DNA of 58,102 nt from Candidatus Saganbacteria bacterium (GCA_009772965.1 WPAF01000004.1:1-58102), one strand, 5' to 3'; numbered from the stretch's first letter, positions 9,281 through 20,139 are shown. Numbers and translations: made by a program. The notes: a model not told the origin generated them from the letters alone.

Positions 9281-9853
9281 ATGAAAGTCAGAGACAGCGG
9301 AATGCCCGATGAAGAGATGTGGGAGAAATTCTTTGATCCAGAGAAGACGCTTAAAACGCTTGGCGTGGGCAACAAAACAGGAGATGTCGCTGAATTCGGC
9401 TGTGGATATGGAACTTTCACAATTCCCGCGGCAAAGATGATCAAGGGGAAAATATTTGCTATCGATATCGAGCCAGAAATGATATCGATCACCGAAAAGA
9501 AAAAGAAGGGAGCCGGCTTGGATAATATTATCCCTGTATTGCGGGATTTCATATCTGAAGGATCGGGGCTTAAGGATAATAGTGTAGATTATGTGATGCT
9601 GTTTAATATTCTTCACCTTGAAAATCCGGTCGATTTATTGCTTGAAGCCAAAAGAATATTGAAAATAGGTGGAAAGATTGGAATAATCCACTGGAATTAT
9701 GACCAAACGACACCGAGAGGCCCGGCTATGGGAATAAGGCCAAAACCACAAGATTGTTTGAATTGGGCCCTGGAAGCGGGATTTGTCGAACCTACAAAGT
9801 ATGACTTGAAACCCTATCATTACGGGATCGTACTATCAAAAAAGGAGAATTGA
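9281..9853 (+). CDS. Class I SAM-dependent methyltransferase
   Basis: VAEFGCGYGTFTIPAAKMIKGKIFAIDIE; KRILKIGGKIGIIHW. Confidence 0.85.
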   Translation: MKVRDSGMPDEEMWEKFFDPEKTLKTLGVGNKTGDVAEFGCGYGTFTIPAAKMIKGKIFAIDIEPEMISITEKKKKGAGLDNIIPVLRDFISEGSGLKDNSVDYVMLFNILHLENPVDLLLEAKRILKIGGKIGIIHWNYDQTTPRGPAMGIRPKPQDCLNWALEAGFVEPTKYDLKPYHYGIVLSKKEN

Positions 9854-10176
9854 AAATGAAAATCGGATTAATAATATCAAGTAACGACGCTGAAACCTGC
9901 TGGAATGCTCTTCGATATGCTAATTATTCACTGGAACAAAAGGACGAAGTTAAGGTGTTTCTTATGGGGAAAGGCGTGGAGTATCAGAAAGTCAGCACTG
10001 ACAAGTTCAACACTATTGAGCAAGCAGATAAGTTCCTTCAATCCGGAGGTAAGATTTATGCCTGCGGCACCTGTATCAAAGCTCGAGAACAGGAAGGATC
10101 TGAGATGTGCCCAATTTCAACACTAAAAGATATGTACGAAATTGTCAGAGAAAGCGATAAAGTTGTTACATTTTAG
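9850..10176 (+). CDS. DsrE/DsrF-like sulfur-relay family protein
   Basis: IGLIISSNDAETCWNALRYANYSL...GGKIYACGTCIKAR...SDKVVTF. Confidence 0.8.
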   Translation: MKMKIGLIISSNDAETCWNALRYANYSLEQKDEVKVFLMGKGVEYQKVSTDKFNTIEQADKFLQSGGKIYACGTCIKAREQEGSEMCPISTLKDMYEIVRESDKVVTF

Positions 10177-10180
10177 CTGT

Positions 10181-10346
10181 TGGAACTGTTGCATAATGCA
10201 CCCCAGACTAAAGACTTCGACGAGCTCAGTCGAGTCGTCTGGGGAATATTTAAGAAGTTTTCCTTCGTAAATTCCCCACACTTTAGCCTTGCCTGCCGGC
10301 AGGCAGGTGTGGGGTTTCCAAGAAATCTCATTTTGCAACAGTTCCA
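10181..10346. repeat. Inverted-repeat element with 13-bp arms TGGAACTGTTGCA and two internal hairpins
   Basis: TGGAACTGTTGCA (10181-10193) / TGCAACAGTTCCA (10334-10346); internal CCCCAGAC...GTCTGGGG and CCCCACA...GCCTGCCGGCAGGC...TGTGGGG. Confidence 0.7.
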
Positions 10347-10579
10347 TTATCTAAACGAATTAATCCCGTTCACTTGTAAGTTATTACCAAACCCCGCGGA
10401 ATCGTGTACAGATTGAACTTGAGGCTCTTTGTATCTCGCGAATCTAAAAATGGAATAAGTTGCCTGATGGCAAAAAAATACTCTGCCATGAAGCGCGCCA
10501 ATGTATTTTCTTATAGTTCCAGCAATAGCCATCTTATTAACATATCGTTAATATTTATGATAAATTGCACCAAAAGCGC

Positions 10580-10609
10580 TTGACTGCGATAGTATCACAT
10601 GATACTATC
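10580..10609 (+). promoter_or_regulatory. Promoter/operator of fic: TTGACT-N17-TACTAT overlapped by perfect palindrome GATAGTATCACATGATACTATC (10588-10609)
   Basis: 10-bp arms with 2-bp centre; ATG at 10615 roughly where transcription would start. Confidence 0.65.
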
Positions 10610-10614
10610 AAAAC

Positions 10615-11580
10615 ATGTATCCGCCTTTTCAAATTAATACCGAAAGCTTGAATCTTTGCGCGGAAATTAACCGCCTCCTGGGTCAGTTTGAGGGCTTAAA
10701 GATTCCTGTGCCACAGCCTCAATTAAGGCGGCAAAGCCGGATAAAAACTATATTTTCATCTTTGGCGATCGAAGGGAACAGATTGACCGAACAACAAGTA
10801 ACAGACCTTATAAACAATAAAAAAGTCGTCGGGCCGCAAAAAGATATTCTCGAAGTAAAAAATGCTATTAAGGCCTATGATTTAATCCATACTTATAAAA
10901 TTGACCGGCTCGATTCCCTGCTTAAAGCGCATCAGGCCATGATGCGCGGCCTGGCCGAAGATGTTGGTTCCCTGCGCGTCAGGAATGTCGGTATTTTTAA
11001 GGGGGAGGAGGTTGCGCATCTGGCGCCAAAGTATCAGCTGGTTCCGAAATTAATGGGCGGTCTTTTTAATTTTTTAAAAAGAAAAGATAATTTAAATCCA
11101 TTGATAAAATCGAGCGTTTTTCATTACGAACTTGAATTTATCCACCCTTTTTCGGATGGCAATGGACGAATGGGGCGCCTCTGGCAAACCGTTATTTTAA
11201 TTAAATACCATCCGCTTTTTGAATATATCCCGATGGAATCAATAATCAGGGAGAAGCAAAAGGAATATTATAAAGTTCTGGCGCAAGCGGACAAGGCGGG
11301 AGATTCTACCCGGTTTATTGAATTTATGCTGAAAATTATTTTTCGGGCGGCGCAGGATTTTTTGGTTAACGTTAAACCGCAAACCGAGACCGCAAAAACC
11401 AGGCTAAAACTGGCAGGGGATCATTTTCAAAATAATCCTTTTTCCAGAAAAGATTACCTAATTTTCCATAAAAACATTTCAACCGCGACTGCCAGCCGCG
11501 ACCTGCTCTTTGGGGTAAAGCAAAAAAATCTTAAAAGAAGCGGGGCAAGAGCTTTAACCTTGTATAGGTTTATAACTTAA
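10615..11580 (+). CDS. Fic family protein with C-terminal wHTH-like segment
   Basis: Fic motif HPFSDGNGRMGRLWQ; inhibitory-type SSLAIEGNRL near N-terminus. Confidence 0.92.
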   Translation: MYPPFQINTESLNLCAEINRLLGQFEGLKIPVPQPQLRRQSRIKTIFSSLAIEGNRLTEQQVTDLINNKKVVGPQKDILEVKNAIKAYDLIHTYKIDRLDSLLKAHQAMMRGLAEDVGSLRVRNVGIFKGEEVAHLAPKYQLVPKLMGGLFNFLKRKDNLNPLIKSSVFHYELEFIHPFSDGNGRMGRLWQTVILIKYHPLFEYIPMESIIREKQKEYYKVLAQADKAGDSTRFIEFMLKIIFRAAQDFLVNVKPQTETAKTRLKLAGDHFQNNPFSRKDYLIFHKNISTATASRDLLFGVKQKNLKRSGARALTLYRFIT

Positions 11581-11583
11581 AAA

Positions 11584-12420
11584 ATGAAACAAGAAAAAAC
11601 AAAAGTCCAAGTTCAGCCGGTTCTTAAGCTGTATCTTGACCTTTCAAAAACCAACTACCTGCATTTTGGCTTATGGAAAGACGGGGATGAGCTTAACCTC
11701 AAGAATTTCCAAGCCGCCCAAGAAAGATATATTGAACATTTAATCTCTCTGATCCCAAAAAATATAAAGACCATTCTGGATGTGGGATGCGGGGTGGGGG
11801 GCAATGCCGCAAAACTGAAATCGCTTGGTTATGATGTTTCAGGTATTTGCCCTGATCCATATCAAGAGCAGTTGTTTAAAAAGAATACAGATGCCAAGTT
11901 TTATCTTTCAACGATTGAAGATTTTAACACAGAAGATAAGTATGACATGATCCTTATGAGCGAAAGCGTGCAATATATTAATCCTGACGCCGCCCTCATC
12001 AAAGCGCAAAAACTGTTAAAGACAGGCGGATATCTTTTGGCTTCCGACTATTTTAAAAATGAAGAAGCAAAAAATATCCCAAATTTGCCATCCTTCCCGC
12101 TTAGCGAATATAAAGACGCGATAAAAAGAAACAGCTTTTCTATTGAAAAAGAAGTTGAAATAACAAAAAATATCCTTCCAACCTTAAAATACGGCAGCCA
12201 GGTTTATTATGATTATATTAAGCCGACATTGAATTGCATTTTAACAACCTTGGAAGTGCACTTAAAGCCAATCCACTTCTTAGTGGAGATGTTTTTTAAG
12301 TTTAAAATTGGCGGCAAAAGCATCAAGCAGATAATAAAAAATAACATTGCGCCGCTTCCGGCCGAAACCTTTGAAAAATACCTGACCTACAGGGCGCTAC
12401 TGCTAAAAAAGATTTCTTAG
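11584..12420 (+). CDS. Class I SAM-dependent methyltransferase (UbiE/CFA-like)
   Basis: [48 protein letters not shown]. Confidence 0.8.
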   Translation: MKQEKTKVQVQPVLKLYLDLSKTNYLHFGLWKDGDELNLKNFQAAQERYIEHLISLIPKNIKTILDVGCGVGGNAAKLKSLGYDVSGICPDPYQEQLFKKNTDAKFYLSTIEDFNTEDKYDMILMSESVQYINPDAALIKAQKLLKTGGYLLASDYFKNEEAKNIPNLPSFPLSEYKDAIKRNSFSIEKEVEITKNILPTLKYGSQVYYDYIKPTLNCILTTLEVHLKPIHFLVEMFFKFKIGGKSIKQIIKNNIAPLPAETFEKYLTYRALLLKKIS

Positions 12421-13463
12421 CTCTTTAAATATTCCCGCAGTTTTTTTGCCCTAGTTGGGTGCTTTAATTTTCTAAGAGCTTTTGACTCTATCTGCCTTAT
12501 TCGCTCCCTGGTCACATGGAATTCCTTGCCGACTTCTTCCAAGGTTCTTGGATGTCCGTCGTCAAGGCCAAAGCGCATCTTAAGCACGGTGCGCTCGCGG
12601 TCGGTAAGCGATTTCATTACTTCTTCAATATCTTCCCTTAAGAGGCCGTGCATTACAATATCATCAGGGCCGGCAATTCCGCAGTCTTCTACAAAATCCC
12701 CAAGGCGGGAGGTTTCTTCGTCCCCAACCGGCATTTCAAGCGATAATGGAACTTGCGAAACCTTGATAATTTCACGGACTTTATCAACTGAAATATGGGA
12801 GCTTCGGGCAATTTCCAGCTCTGTTGGCTTGCGGCCAAACCTTTGCAAAAGCTGGCGGCTGGTTTTGCGCAGGCGATTAATTGTTTCTACCATGTGCACG
12901 GGAATGCGGATGGTGCGAGCCTGGTCCGCGATGGCGCGGGTTATTGCCTGCCTAATCCACCATGTGGCATAAGTGGAAAATTTATATCCTTTGCGGTGGT
13001 CGAATTTTTCAACCGCGCGGATAAGCCCCAAATTTCCTTCCTGTACCAGATCCAAAAATAAGAGCCCCCGGCCGGTGTATTTTTTGGCAATTGAAACCAC
13101 AAGCCGCAGGTTTGAATTAACCAGCTTATGCTTGGCTTTTATTTCCCCGGCTTTTATCCGTTTGGCGAGAGCAACTTCTTCTTGAAAATTGAGCAGGTGG
13201 TGCCTTCCGATTTCCCTCAGGTACATCCTGACGGTGTCGTCAACGCCCATTCCGCGCACAGCCGATAATTCCCCTGTAAGCTCCTCTTCTTTAAGCAAGG
13301 GCTTTTTCTTTTCTTCCGCTATTTCAAACCCCTGGCTTAAAAGATCCTCAATCGCATCAATGTTTTTTTCGGGTTCGGGGTAAACGGCAAGTATTTCTTC
13401 AGGGGTAATGTACCCCTTATTGCCGGCGCGAAACTGTTCAATTATTCCTTTCTTATCAATCAC
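12417..13463 (-). CDS. rpoD: RNA polymerase primary sigma factor RpoD
   Basis: [61 protein letters not shown]; region 4 [29 protein letters not shown]. Confidence 0.97.
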   Translation of the reverse strand: MIDKKGIIEQFRAGNKGYITPEEILAVYPEPEKNIDAIEDLLSQGFEIAEEKKKPLLKEEELTGELSAVRGMGVDDTVRMYLREIGRHHLLNFQEEVALAKRIKAGEIKAKHKLVNSNLRLVVSIAKKYTGRGLLFLDLVQEGNLGLIRAVEKFDHRKGYKFSTYATWWIRQAITRAIADQARTIRIPVHMVETINRLRKTSRQLLQRFGRKPTELEIARSSHISVDKVREIIKVSQVPLSLEMPVGDEETSRLGDFVEDCGIAGPDDIVMHGLLREDIEEVMKSLTDRERTVLKMRFGLDDGHPRTLEEVGKEFHVTRERIRQIESKALRKLKHPTRAKKLREYLKS

Positions 13464-13482
13464 AGAAGATACCTCCTATTAA

Positions 13483-15228
13483 CTATCGGGTCTTGGCCCG
13501 TAGAATTTCACTCAGATTCGAATATTCTGAATGAAGTTTTTTTACCGCGTCAAAATTGCCCAATTTTTCTTCTTTTGTCAGCTCCTTGCGGATTTCTTCA
13601 ATTTGGTTTTTTATATGGTGCCCTTTTATGGCATTGATATAGTCGTTTGCGATTTCATTTATGCTTTCGGGCACAGAGTCATCAAGCAAGGCTTCCCTGA
13701 TAAGCTTTTTTTGGCTTTCTTTTTCAAGCACTGAAAAAATATCCTGGCCGTAGCATTCAATTAATTTAATAAAGATTTCTTTTACGTCCTGATTGGTAAG
13801 CTCATCGGGAGATATACTTTCTTTTACCTTGTTAAATATTTCTTCGGATTCAATGGCCAGCCGCAAAAGGTTTTTTTCGGCCTCAAATATTTTATCCGGC
13901 GGCTTTGAGGTGACTTTTCTTTGCGCGCGGCTTGAAAAATTGTTGTAATTTTTATTAACCTCGGCCAATAAAATGTTTTCGTCAACCCTTAAAAGGATTG
14001 AAGCAAGCTTAATGTATTCCCTTTGTATGATTTTATCTTTTTCTTTTGAGAGCAGGGTTGCTGTTTCATGCGCGGCGCGGGACTTTGCTTCCGGCTCAAA
14101 AAGGTTGAATCGGGAAAGTATCCTTTTTATTTTATATTCAAGCGCGGGCGCGGATTTTTTTAGCTGATCCAAAAAAGCCGAAGCCCCTTTGGCCTTAATA
14201 AACTCATCCGGATCCTTAAAACCGGCAAGATCCAAAACGCGGGTTGTAATTTTTGTCTCAGATAAAATCTCATACGCCCGCTCCATAGCGGAAAGCCCTG
14301 CGGGATCGGAGTCAAAAGCCAAAACAACGGTTTCGCAAAACCTGGCAAGAATGTTTGCCTGGGAAGTGGTTAGCGCGGTGCCAAGCGGGGCAACGGTATT
14401 TTTAAATCCCGCTTCATGGCAGGAGACAACATCAATATTTCCTTCGGCCAAAATGGCGTATTTACTTTTCTTTATATCTTCTTTGGCAAAATTCATCGCA
14501 AAAAGACATTCCCCTTTGTTGAAAACTACCGTATCCGGCGAATTCATATATTTTGGTTCATTATTTCCTAATGCCCTTCCGCTAAAACCGATAATCCTTC
14601 CCCTGATGTCAAAAATAGGGAACATCAGGCGGTTGCGGAAGCGGTCATAATATCCCGATTTTTCCTGGCGAGGTATAATTAAGCCCGCGGCCTCAATTTC
14701 TTTTTCCTTCGCGCCTTTTGACAGCAAATGATTTATAAGACTGCTAAAGCTGTCTTCTGCGAAACCAAGGCGGAATTTTTTTGCCGATTTAATTTGCCTT
14801 TTTTCTATGTATTCGCGCGCCGGCGCTCCAGAATCTTTTTCGAGTTCAGTTTCATAAAACTTGCAGGCAAGCTCTAAAAGATTAAAAATCTTGTCCTTAT
14901 AATCTTTAAATTCCCCTGAGCCTTTGCTTTTTTCTATGTGGATGCCGGATTTTTCTCCAGCCAGTTCTACTGCTTCAACAAAATCTAATTTTTCCATTTT
15001 CATCAAAAATGCAAAAACATTGCCGCCTTCGCCGCAGCCGAAACAATGGAAAATTTGTTTATCCTGGGAAACCGTAAAAGAAGGCGTCTTTTCTGAATGG
15101 AAAGGGCAGAGAGCCAAAAAATTCTTCCCTCTTTTTTTCAATTGGAGATATTCAGAAACCAGGGCGACAATATCGGATTTTTCCCTGATTTCCTCGATTT
15201 TTTCTTTTGGGATCAAGCAGGCCTCCAC
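13483..15228 (-). CDS. dnaG: DNA primase DnaG
   Basis: Zn finger CPFHSEKTPSFTVSQDKQIFHCFGCGEGGNVFAF; TOPRIM ILAEGNIDVVSCHEAGFKNTVAPLGTALT. Confidence 0.96.
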   Translation of the reverse strand: MEACLIPKEKIEEIREKSDIVALVSEYLQLKKRGKNFLALCPFHSEKTPSFTVSQDKQIFHCFGCGEGGNVFAFLMKMEKLDFVEAVELAGEKSGIHIEKSKGSGEFKDYKDKIFNLLELACKFYETELEKDSGAPAREYIEKRQIKSAKKFRLGFAEDSFSSLINHLLSKGAKEKEIEAAGLIIPRQEKSGYYDRFRNRLMFPIFDIRGRIIGFSGRALGNNEPKYMNSPDTVVFNKGECLFAMNFAKEDIKKSKYAILAEGNIDVVSCHEAGFKNTVAPLGTALTTSQANILARFCETVVLAFDSDPAGLSAMERAYEILSETKITTRVLDLAGFKDPDEFIKAKGASAFLDQLKKSAPALEYKIKRILSRFNLFEPEAKSRAAHETATLLSKEKDKIIQREYIKLASILLRVDENILLAEVNKNYNNFSSRAQRKVTSKPPDKIFEAEKNLLRLAIESEEIFNKVKESISPDELTNQDVKEIFIKLIECYGQDIFSVLEKESQKKLIREALLDDSVPESINEIANDYINAIKGHHIKNQIEEIRKELTKEEKLGNFDAVKKLHSEYSNLSEILRAKTR

Positions 15229-16205
15229 TCGCGCGGCACAAATAGATCCATAAATTTATTTATGGCAAACCTATCAGTCATACCTGCGATAAAATCGACT
15301 GTGTGCTGGAGCTGGTCTGTCTCAGATTGCTGGAAATCCTTGTTGTAATGGTAATAAAGGAATAATTGGTGGATCATGTAAGGGATTTTATTTTCTTCCC
15401 TCTTCGCGAAAGGATTAAAATAAACATTCTGGTACATAAAGTCATACAACCCGTTCATGGCAGTAATAATTTCATCGCTCATTTTAATATCCGGCTTATC
15501 AATACTGCATCGGATCAAATCCATAGTAAAAGTATCAAGAATGTTTTCTCCTAAGACTGCCATGTGTTTTTGGGGAAGGTCATCTTTTTTAAGCACTTTC
15601 GCGTTTATCGCGTCTTCTATATCATGCCTTAAATAAGCAAAGCGGTCTGAGTATCTTACCAGTTTTCCTTCGAGCGTTTTTGGCCAGGGCTCATGGGTTG
15701 GATGGTTTTTTATGCCGTCAAGCACCTCAGCGGTTAAATTTAATCCCCGCCCGTCTTTTTCTAAAACTTCAACCACCCTTATGCTTTGGAAGTTATGAAA
15801 AAACCTCTCTCCAAAGTTTTTTTGAAGAAGATTGTCAAGCGCTTCCTCGCCCGCGTGTCCAAACGGGGTATGCCCAAGATCGTGTCCCAGCGCGATTGCT
15901 TCAGTCAAATCCTCGTTTAAATTTAAAGCCCTGGCAAGGGTTCTTGCGATTTGTGAAACCTCCAGCGTGTGGGTGAGCCGAGTCCGGTAATGGTCTTCCG
16001 CGGGAGAAATAAAAACCTGGGTTTTGTGCTTTAGCCGGCGAAACGCTTTGCAATGGATGATACGATCCCTGTCCCTCTGAAAATCGGTGCGGATGGAGTC
16101 GGGGCTTTCGGGATTTTTTCTTCCCTGTGATTTTGAAGATAAGGCAGAGAACGGAGAGAGAAAAGATTCCTCTCTCCGCTCGATTTCTTCTCTAATGTTT
16201 TTCAA
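15213..16205 (-). CDS. dgt: Deoxyguanosinetriphosphate triphosphohydrolase-like protein
   Basis: [71 protein letters not shown] motif. Confidence 0.95.
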   Translation of the reverse strand: MKNIREEIERREESFLSPFSALSSKSQGRKNPESPDSIRTDFQRDRDRIIHCKAFRRLKHKTQVFISPAEDHYRTRLTHTLEVSQIARTLARALNLNEDLTEAIALGHDLGHTPFGHAGEEALDNLLQKNFGERFFHNFQSIRVVEVLEKDGRGLNLTAEVLDGIKNHPTHEPWPKTLEGKLVRYSDRFAYLRHDIEDAINAKVLKKDDLPQKHMAVLGENILDTFTMDLIRCSIDKPDIKMSDEIITAMNGLYDFMYQNVYFNPFAKREENKIPYMIHQLFLYYHYNKDFQQSETDQLQHTVDFIAGMTDRFAINKFMDLFVPREWRPA

Positions 16206-18894
16206 TAATTGCTGCCTGTGCTGCGGCGAGCCGTGCGATGGGCACCCTATAAGGCGAACAACTGACGTAATTCAATCCGACTTTATGGCAGAATACAATG
16301 GAAGACGGGTCTCCTCCGTGTTCTCCGCAAATCCCGACTTTTAGGTTTTTGCGGGTAGAGCGTCCTTTTTTTACTCCCATTTCTACCAATTGCCCAACGC
16401 CAATTTGGTCAAGAGCCTGGAAAGGATCTTCTTTATAAAATCCTAAGTCCACATAAGCCGGCAAAAATTTTCCGGCGTCATCGCGGGAAAGCCCCATGGT
16501 CATCTGGGTCAAGTCGTTGGTGCCGAAAGAAAAGAATTCCGCGGCTTCAGCTATTTTATCTGCGGTGAGAGCTGCGCGCGGGATTTCGATCATGGTGCCG
16601 ACTTTGTAATCAACCTTAATGCCGTATTTTTTTTGCGTTTCGCTGGCCACGCGGCGGATAATTTCTTCCTGGTGCTTAAACTCGCCGACATCTCCAACCA
16701 GCGGAACCATAATTTCCGGAAGGACTTTAACTCCTTTTTTCTTTAACTCGCAGGCGGCTTCCATGATGGCTCGCGACTGCATTTCAGTAATTTCGGGATA
16801 AATAATCCCCAGGCGGCAGCCGCGGTGCCCGAGCATGGGGTTAAATTCATGGAGTGAATCTACTTTTTGTTTTATTTTTTCAACGCTCACGCCCATGTCA
16901 TCAGCCATTTCTTTTTGCGAGGCCTCTTCGTGGGGTACAAATTCATGGAGCGGCGGGTCAAGCAAGCGGATGGTTACCGGCAATCCGTTCATAACTTCAA
17001 AGATGCCGATAAAATCGCCTTTTTGCATGGGCAGCAATTTTAAAAGAGCCTTGCGCCGGCCTTCTAAATCATCTGCCAAAATCATTTCCCTTACGGCTTT
17101 AATGCGGTCTCCCTCAAAAAACATATGCTCGGTGCGGCAAAGGCCGATTCCTTCCGCGCCAAATCCTTTGGCAACTTGGGAATCTTTGGGGGTATCAGCA
17201 TTAGTTCTGATATTTAGAGTTCTAAAGCTGTCAGCCCATTGCATAATAGTGCCAAAATTACCGGAAAGTTCAGGATTAATAGTTGGAACTTGGCCTTTCA
17301 TGACTTGGCCGGTAGAACCATCCAAAGAAATCCACTCGCCTTCTTTAATTACTACGCCTTTGGATTCGAACTGTTTGGCTTTGTAATCAATCAGAATATC
17401 TCCGCAGCCTGCCACGCAGCATTTTCCCATTCCGCGGGCAACCACTGCGGCGTGGGAGGTCATGCCTCCGCGAGCTGTTAAAATTCCCTGAGCCGCGTTC
17501 ATTCCGCCAATATCTTCTGGTGAAGTTTCGATGCGCACTAAAATAACTTTTTTGCCATCCTTAGCCCATTCTTCTGCTTCATCGGCGTGAAAAACGGCTT
17601 GTCCGCTGGCGGCTCCCGGAGAAGCAGGCAAACCCTTGCCAATAACTTCTTTTTTGGCTTTAGGATCAAACATAGGGTGAAGCAACTGGTCTAGCTGTGA
17701 AGGCGCAATGCGCATGATGGCGGTTTTTTTATCGATTAATTTTTCATTAACCATATCGCAGGCGATTTTTAAAGCCGCGGCGGCGGTTCTTTTGCCGGTT
17801 CTGGTTTGCAGCATCCAGAGCCGTCCTTTTTGAATGGTGAATTCGATATCCTGCATGTCGGTATAATGTTTCTCCAGTTTTTTATAAATAGCTTCCAAAG
17901 TTTTGTAGGCTGCTGGCATTACTTCTTCCAAAGTTTTTTGGCTTTTTTCTGACTTGGTAGAAGTATTGATAGGCTGGGGGGTGCGGATACCAGCAACAAC
18001 ATCTTCTCCCTGGGCATTGATCAAATATTCCCCGTAAAATTTACGCTCGCCGGTCGCGGGGTTGCGGGTAAAGGCAACTCCGGTTCCGGAATCATCGCCC
18101 ATGTTGCCGTAAACCATAGCTTGAACATTAACAGCAGTTCCCCAATCATGCGGAACTTTATTAATCTGGCGGTATTTTATAGCGCGGTCTCCCATCCAGG
18201 AGCCAAAAACAGCTTCCACTGCGCCCCAGAGTTGTTTCCATGGATCTTCCGGGAAATCAATGCCTTTGCGCTTTTTTATAACTGTTTTGAATCTTTTGAC
18301 TAATTCTTTTAAATCCGCGGTTTTTAAATCTACGTCCAGCTTAACGCCTTTTTCTTTTTTGACTTCATCCATGATTTCTTCAAAAGGATCGATGTCAGTT
18401 TTGCTTTGCGGTTTTAATCCCAAAACCACGTCTCCGTACATCTGCACAAATCTGCGGTAAGCATCCCAGGCAAATCTTTCATTGCCCGATTGTTCCGCCA
18501 GCCCTTTGACGGTGATATCGTTTAATCCCAGGTTAAGGACGGTATCCATCATGCCGGGCATAGAAACGCGCGCTCCGGAGCGGACAGATACCAGGAGAGG
18601 GTTTTTGGCATCCCCGAATTTTCCTCCCATAATTTTTTCAATGCTATTGATGCCGTTTCGGATTTGTTTATCCAATTCTTTTGGATATTTGCGGTTTAAT
18701 TTATAATAAACCGTGCACATTTCAGTTGTAATGGTAAACCCAGCCGGAACCGGAATGCCTATATTGGTCATCTCTGCCAAGTTGGCGCCTTTTCCTCCTA
18801 GTAGATTTTTCATCTCCGCCTTGCCGTCCGCTTTTTTCCCGCCGAAACTGTAAACATACTTCTTGCTTTTTGCCATTTTACTATCTCCTTTCAA
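16192..18894 (-). CDS. ppdK: Pyruvate, phosphate dikinase
   Basis: [62 protein letters not shown]; likely true start MAKSKKY a few codons in. Confidence 0.97.
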   Translation of the reverse strand: MKGDSKMAKSKKYVYSFGGKKADGKAEMKNLLGGKGANLAEMTNIGIPVPAGFTITTEMCTVYYKLNRKYPKELDKQIRNGINSIEKIMGGKFGDAKNPLLVSVRSGARVSMPGMMDTVLNLGLNDITVKGLAEQSGNERFAWDAYRRFVQMYGDVVLGLKPQSKTDIDPFEEIMDEVKKEKGVKLDVDLKTADLKELVKRFKTVIKKRKGIDFPEDPWKQLWGAVEAVFGSWMGDRAIKYRQINKVPHDWGTAVNVQAMVYGNMGDDSGTGVAFTRNPATGERKFYGEYLINAQGEDVVAGIRTPQPINTSTKSEKSQKTLEEVMPAAYKTLEAIYKKLEKHYTDMQDIEFTIQKGRLWMLQTRTGKRTAAAALKIACDMVNEKLIDKKTAIMRIAPSQLDQLLHPMFDPKAKKEVIGKGLPASPGAASGQAVFHADEAEEWAKDGKKVILVRIETSPEDIGGMNAAQGILTARGGMTSHAAVVARGMGKCCVAGCGDILIDYKAKQFESKGVVIKEGEWISLDGSTGQVMKGQVPTINPELSGNFGTIMQWADSFRTLNIRTNADTPKDSQVAKGFGAEGIGLCRTEHMFFEGDRIKAVREMILADDLEGRRKALLKLLPMQKGDFIGIFEVMNGLPVTIRLLDPPLHEFVPHEEASQKEMADDMGVSVEKIKQKVDSLHEFNPMLGHRGCRLGIIYPEITEMQSRAIMEAACELKKKGVKVLPEIMVPLVGDVGEFKHQEEIIRRVASETQKKYGIKVDYKVGTMIEIPRAALTADKIAEAAEFFSFGTNDLTQMTMGLSRDDAGKFLPAYVDLGFYKEDPFQALDQIGVGQLVEMGVKKGRSTRKNLKVGICGEHGGDPSSIVFCHKVGLNYVSCSPYRVPIARLAAAQAAIIEKH

Positions 18895-18909
18895 AACTTT
18901 TCAAAAAAC

Positions 18910-18982
18910 TGGAGCCGAGGGGATTTGAACCCCTGACCTCTTGACTGCCAGTCAAGCATTCTACCAGCTGAACTACGGCCCC
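18910..18982 (-). tRNA. tRNA-Ala (anticodon GGC), CCA not encoded
   Basis: GGGGCCGTAGTTCAGCTGGTAGAATGCTTGACTGGCAGTCAAGAGGTCAGGGGTTCAAATCCCCTCGGCTCCA on minus strand; cloverleaf folds by eye, with the G3-U70 identity pair of tRNA-Ala. Confidence 0.95.
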
Positions 18983-19003
18983 ATGAATTATTTTTACTAC
19001 TAT

Positions 19004-19174
19004 TTATTTGTCAGCCACGGATCCGGTAACTGCCTTTAATTGCGGACGGGATTCAGCTGACATGATTATAATAAAATCAACGCACCTTGAGGCCTTGCGT
19101 ATATTTAATACTATTATATCCTCTGCGTGCTTTTCTTCAGCCGCCTTAACAATGTCTTCAAGAAGTTTTTTCAA
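19004..19174 (-). pseudogene. rsfS: Truncated ribosomal silencing factor RsfS (N-terminal ~56 aa only)
   Basis: Not in ORF track; TTG start overlapping LCP stop (TTGA); LKKLLEDIVKAAEEKHAEDIIVLNIRKASRCVDFIIIMSAESRPQLKAVTGSVADK* matches the RsfS N-terminal half; yqeK-LCP-rsfS order is conserved. Confidence 0.65.
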
Positions 19175-20139
19175 TTCGCATCCTTTAAATAGTCATTTAC
19201 CTGTTTTTTAATTTGTTCCATATCGGGCTGCATATAATAAACACCATTTATTTGCATGTCGCTGCCGGAAATGGAGTACATGTTTATTTGACCATAGTCA
19301 AAAATCTTGCGCATATTTATCGCCAAGCCCAATATTTCACGAGAATTAAGATTGGTGTCAAGGTAAGAAAACAATTTTAGCACAATTTGCGGGGATTTTA
19401 TAATGTTTTCCCTGCTTGTGATTTGCGAGGATAAGGCCTTAATGAATTTTTGCTGCCGCATAATGCGATGCAGATCCCCGCCATCCTGCCTGTATCTAAG
19501 GTATGAAAGCGCTTTAACTCCGGAAAGTCTTTGCCTTCCCGGATTCAAATCAACAAAGAGATTTTGGGAATGGTCTATATAAAACATCTTTTTTTCAACA
19601 TCAATTGTTATGCCGCCTATCTCATCTATTAATTCTGCCAAATTACCCGTATCAACGCTTACATAAAAAGGTATTTTGATGCCAAAAAGATTTTCAACTG
19701 TTGCTTTTGAAAGCTCCGGTCCGCCAAAAGCGTAAGCATGGTTAATTTTATCCATGCCAAATCCGGGAATTGCGACATAAGTATCTCGCGGGATTGAAAT
19801 GACATTGGCTGTGCTTTTTTTGGGATTAATATGCACAACCATAATGGTGTCTGAACGGTGGATTTCCTCCCCTTGGTCAAGCCCCATCACCAAAATATTG
19901 GTTTCTTTTAAAAGTTTTTCCCCGGGCATGATTGTTAAAAGGGTTTCAAACAACAAAAACCTTGAAAAAATGGCAACCACAAATCCCATTAAAGCCGAAA
20001 CAATAATTAAAGAAATAAGTCCGCATATAATGAGCAGGGGAGGCCGCTTTTTGGGTTTAACATCCAGTATAACCGGAGCGGGCTCCTCAATTTTTGAATA
20101 TATCTTTTTTAAATATTCTTTATTCCATGAATCTGTCAT
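19171..20139 (-). CDS. LytR-CpsA-Psr (LCP) family protein
   Basis: ILVMGLDQGEEIHRSDTIMVVHINPKKSTANVISIPRDTYVAIPGFGMDKINHAYAFGG. Confidence 0.93.
   Translation of the reverse strand: MTDSWNKEYLKKIYSKIEEPAPVILDVKPKKRPPLLIICGLISLIIVSALMGFVVAIFSRFLLFETLLTIMPGEKLLKETNILVMGLDQGEEIHRSDTIMVVHINPKKSTANVISIPRDTYVAIPGFGMDKINHAYAFGGPELSKATVENLFGIKIPFYVSVDTGNLAELIDEIGGITIDVEKKMFYIDHSQNLFVDLNPGRQRLSGVKALSYLRYRQDGGDLHRIMRQQKFIKALSSQITSRENIIKSPQIVLKLFSYLDTNLNSREILGLAINMRKIFDYGQINMYSISGSDMQINGVYYMQPDMEQIKKQVNDYLKDAN

Noticed and set aside
12526-13383. ORFs 12526-12972, 12795-13061, 12973-13185 and 13189-13383 on + strand
   Set aside because: Antisense shadows of rpoD.
16619-18706. Multiple + strand ORFs across ppdK
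   Set aside because: Antisense to the highly conserved PPDK frame; composition is typical of shadow ORFs.
19008-19211. + strand ORF 19008-19211
   Set aside because: Opposite the better-supported RsfS-like frame and LCP 3' end.
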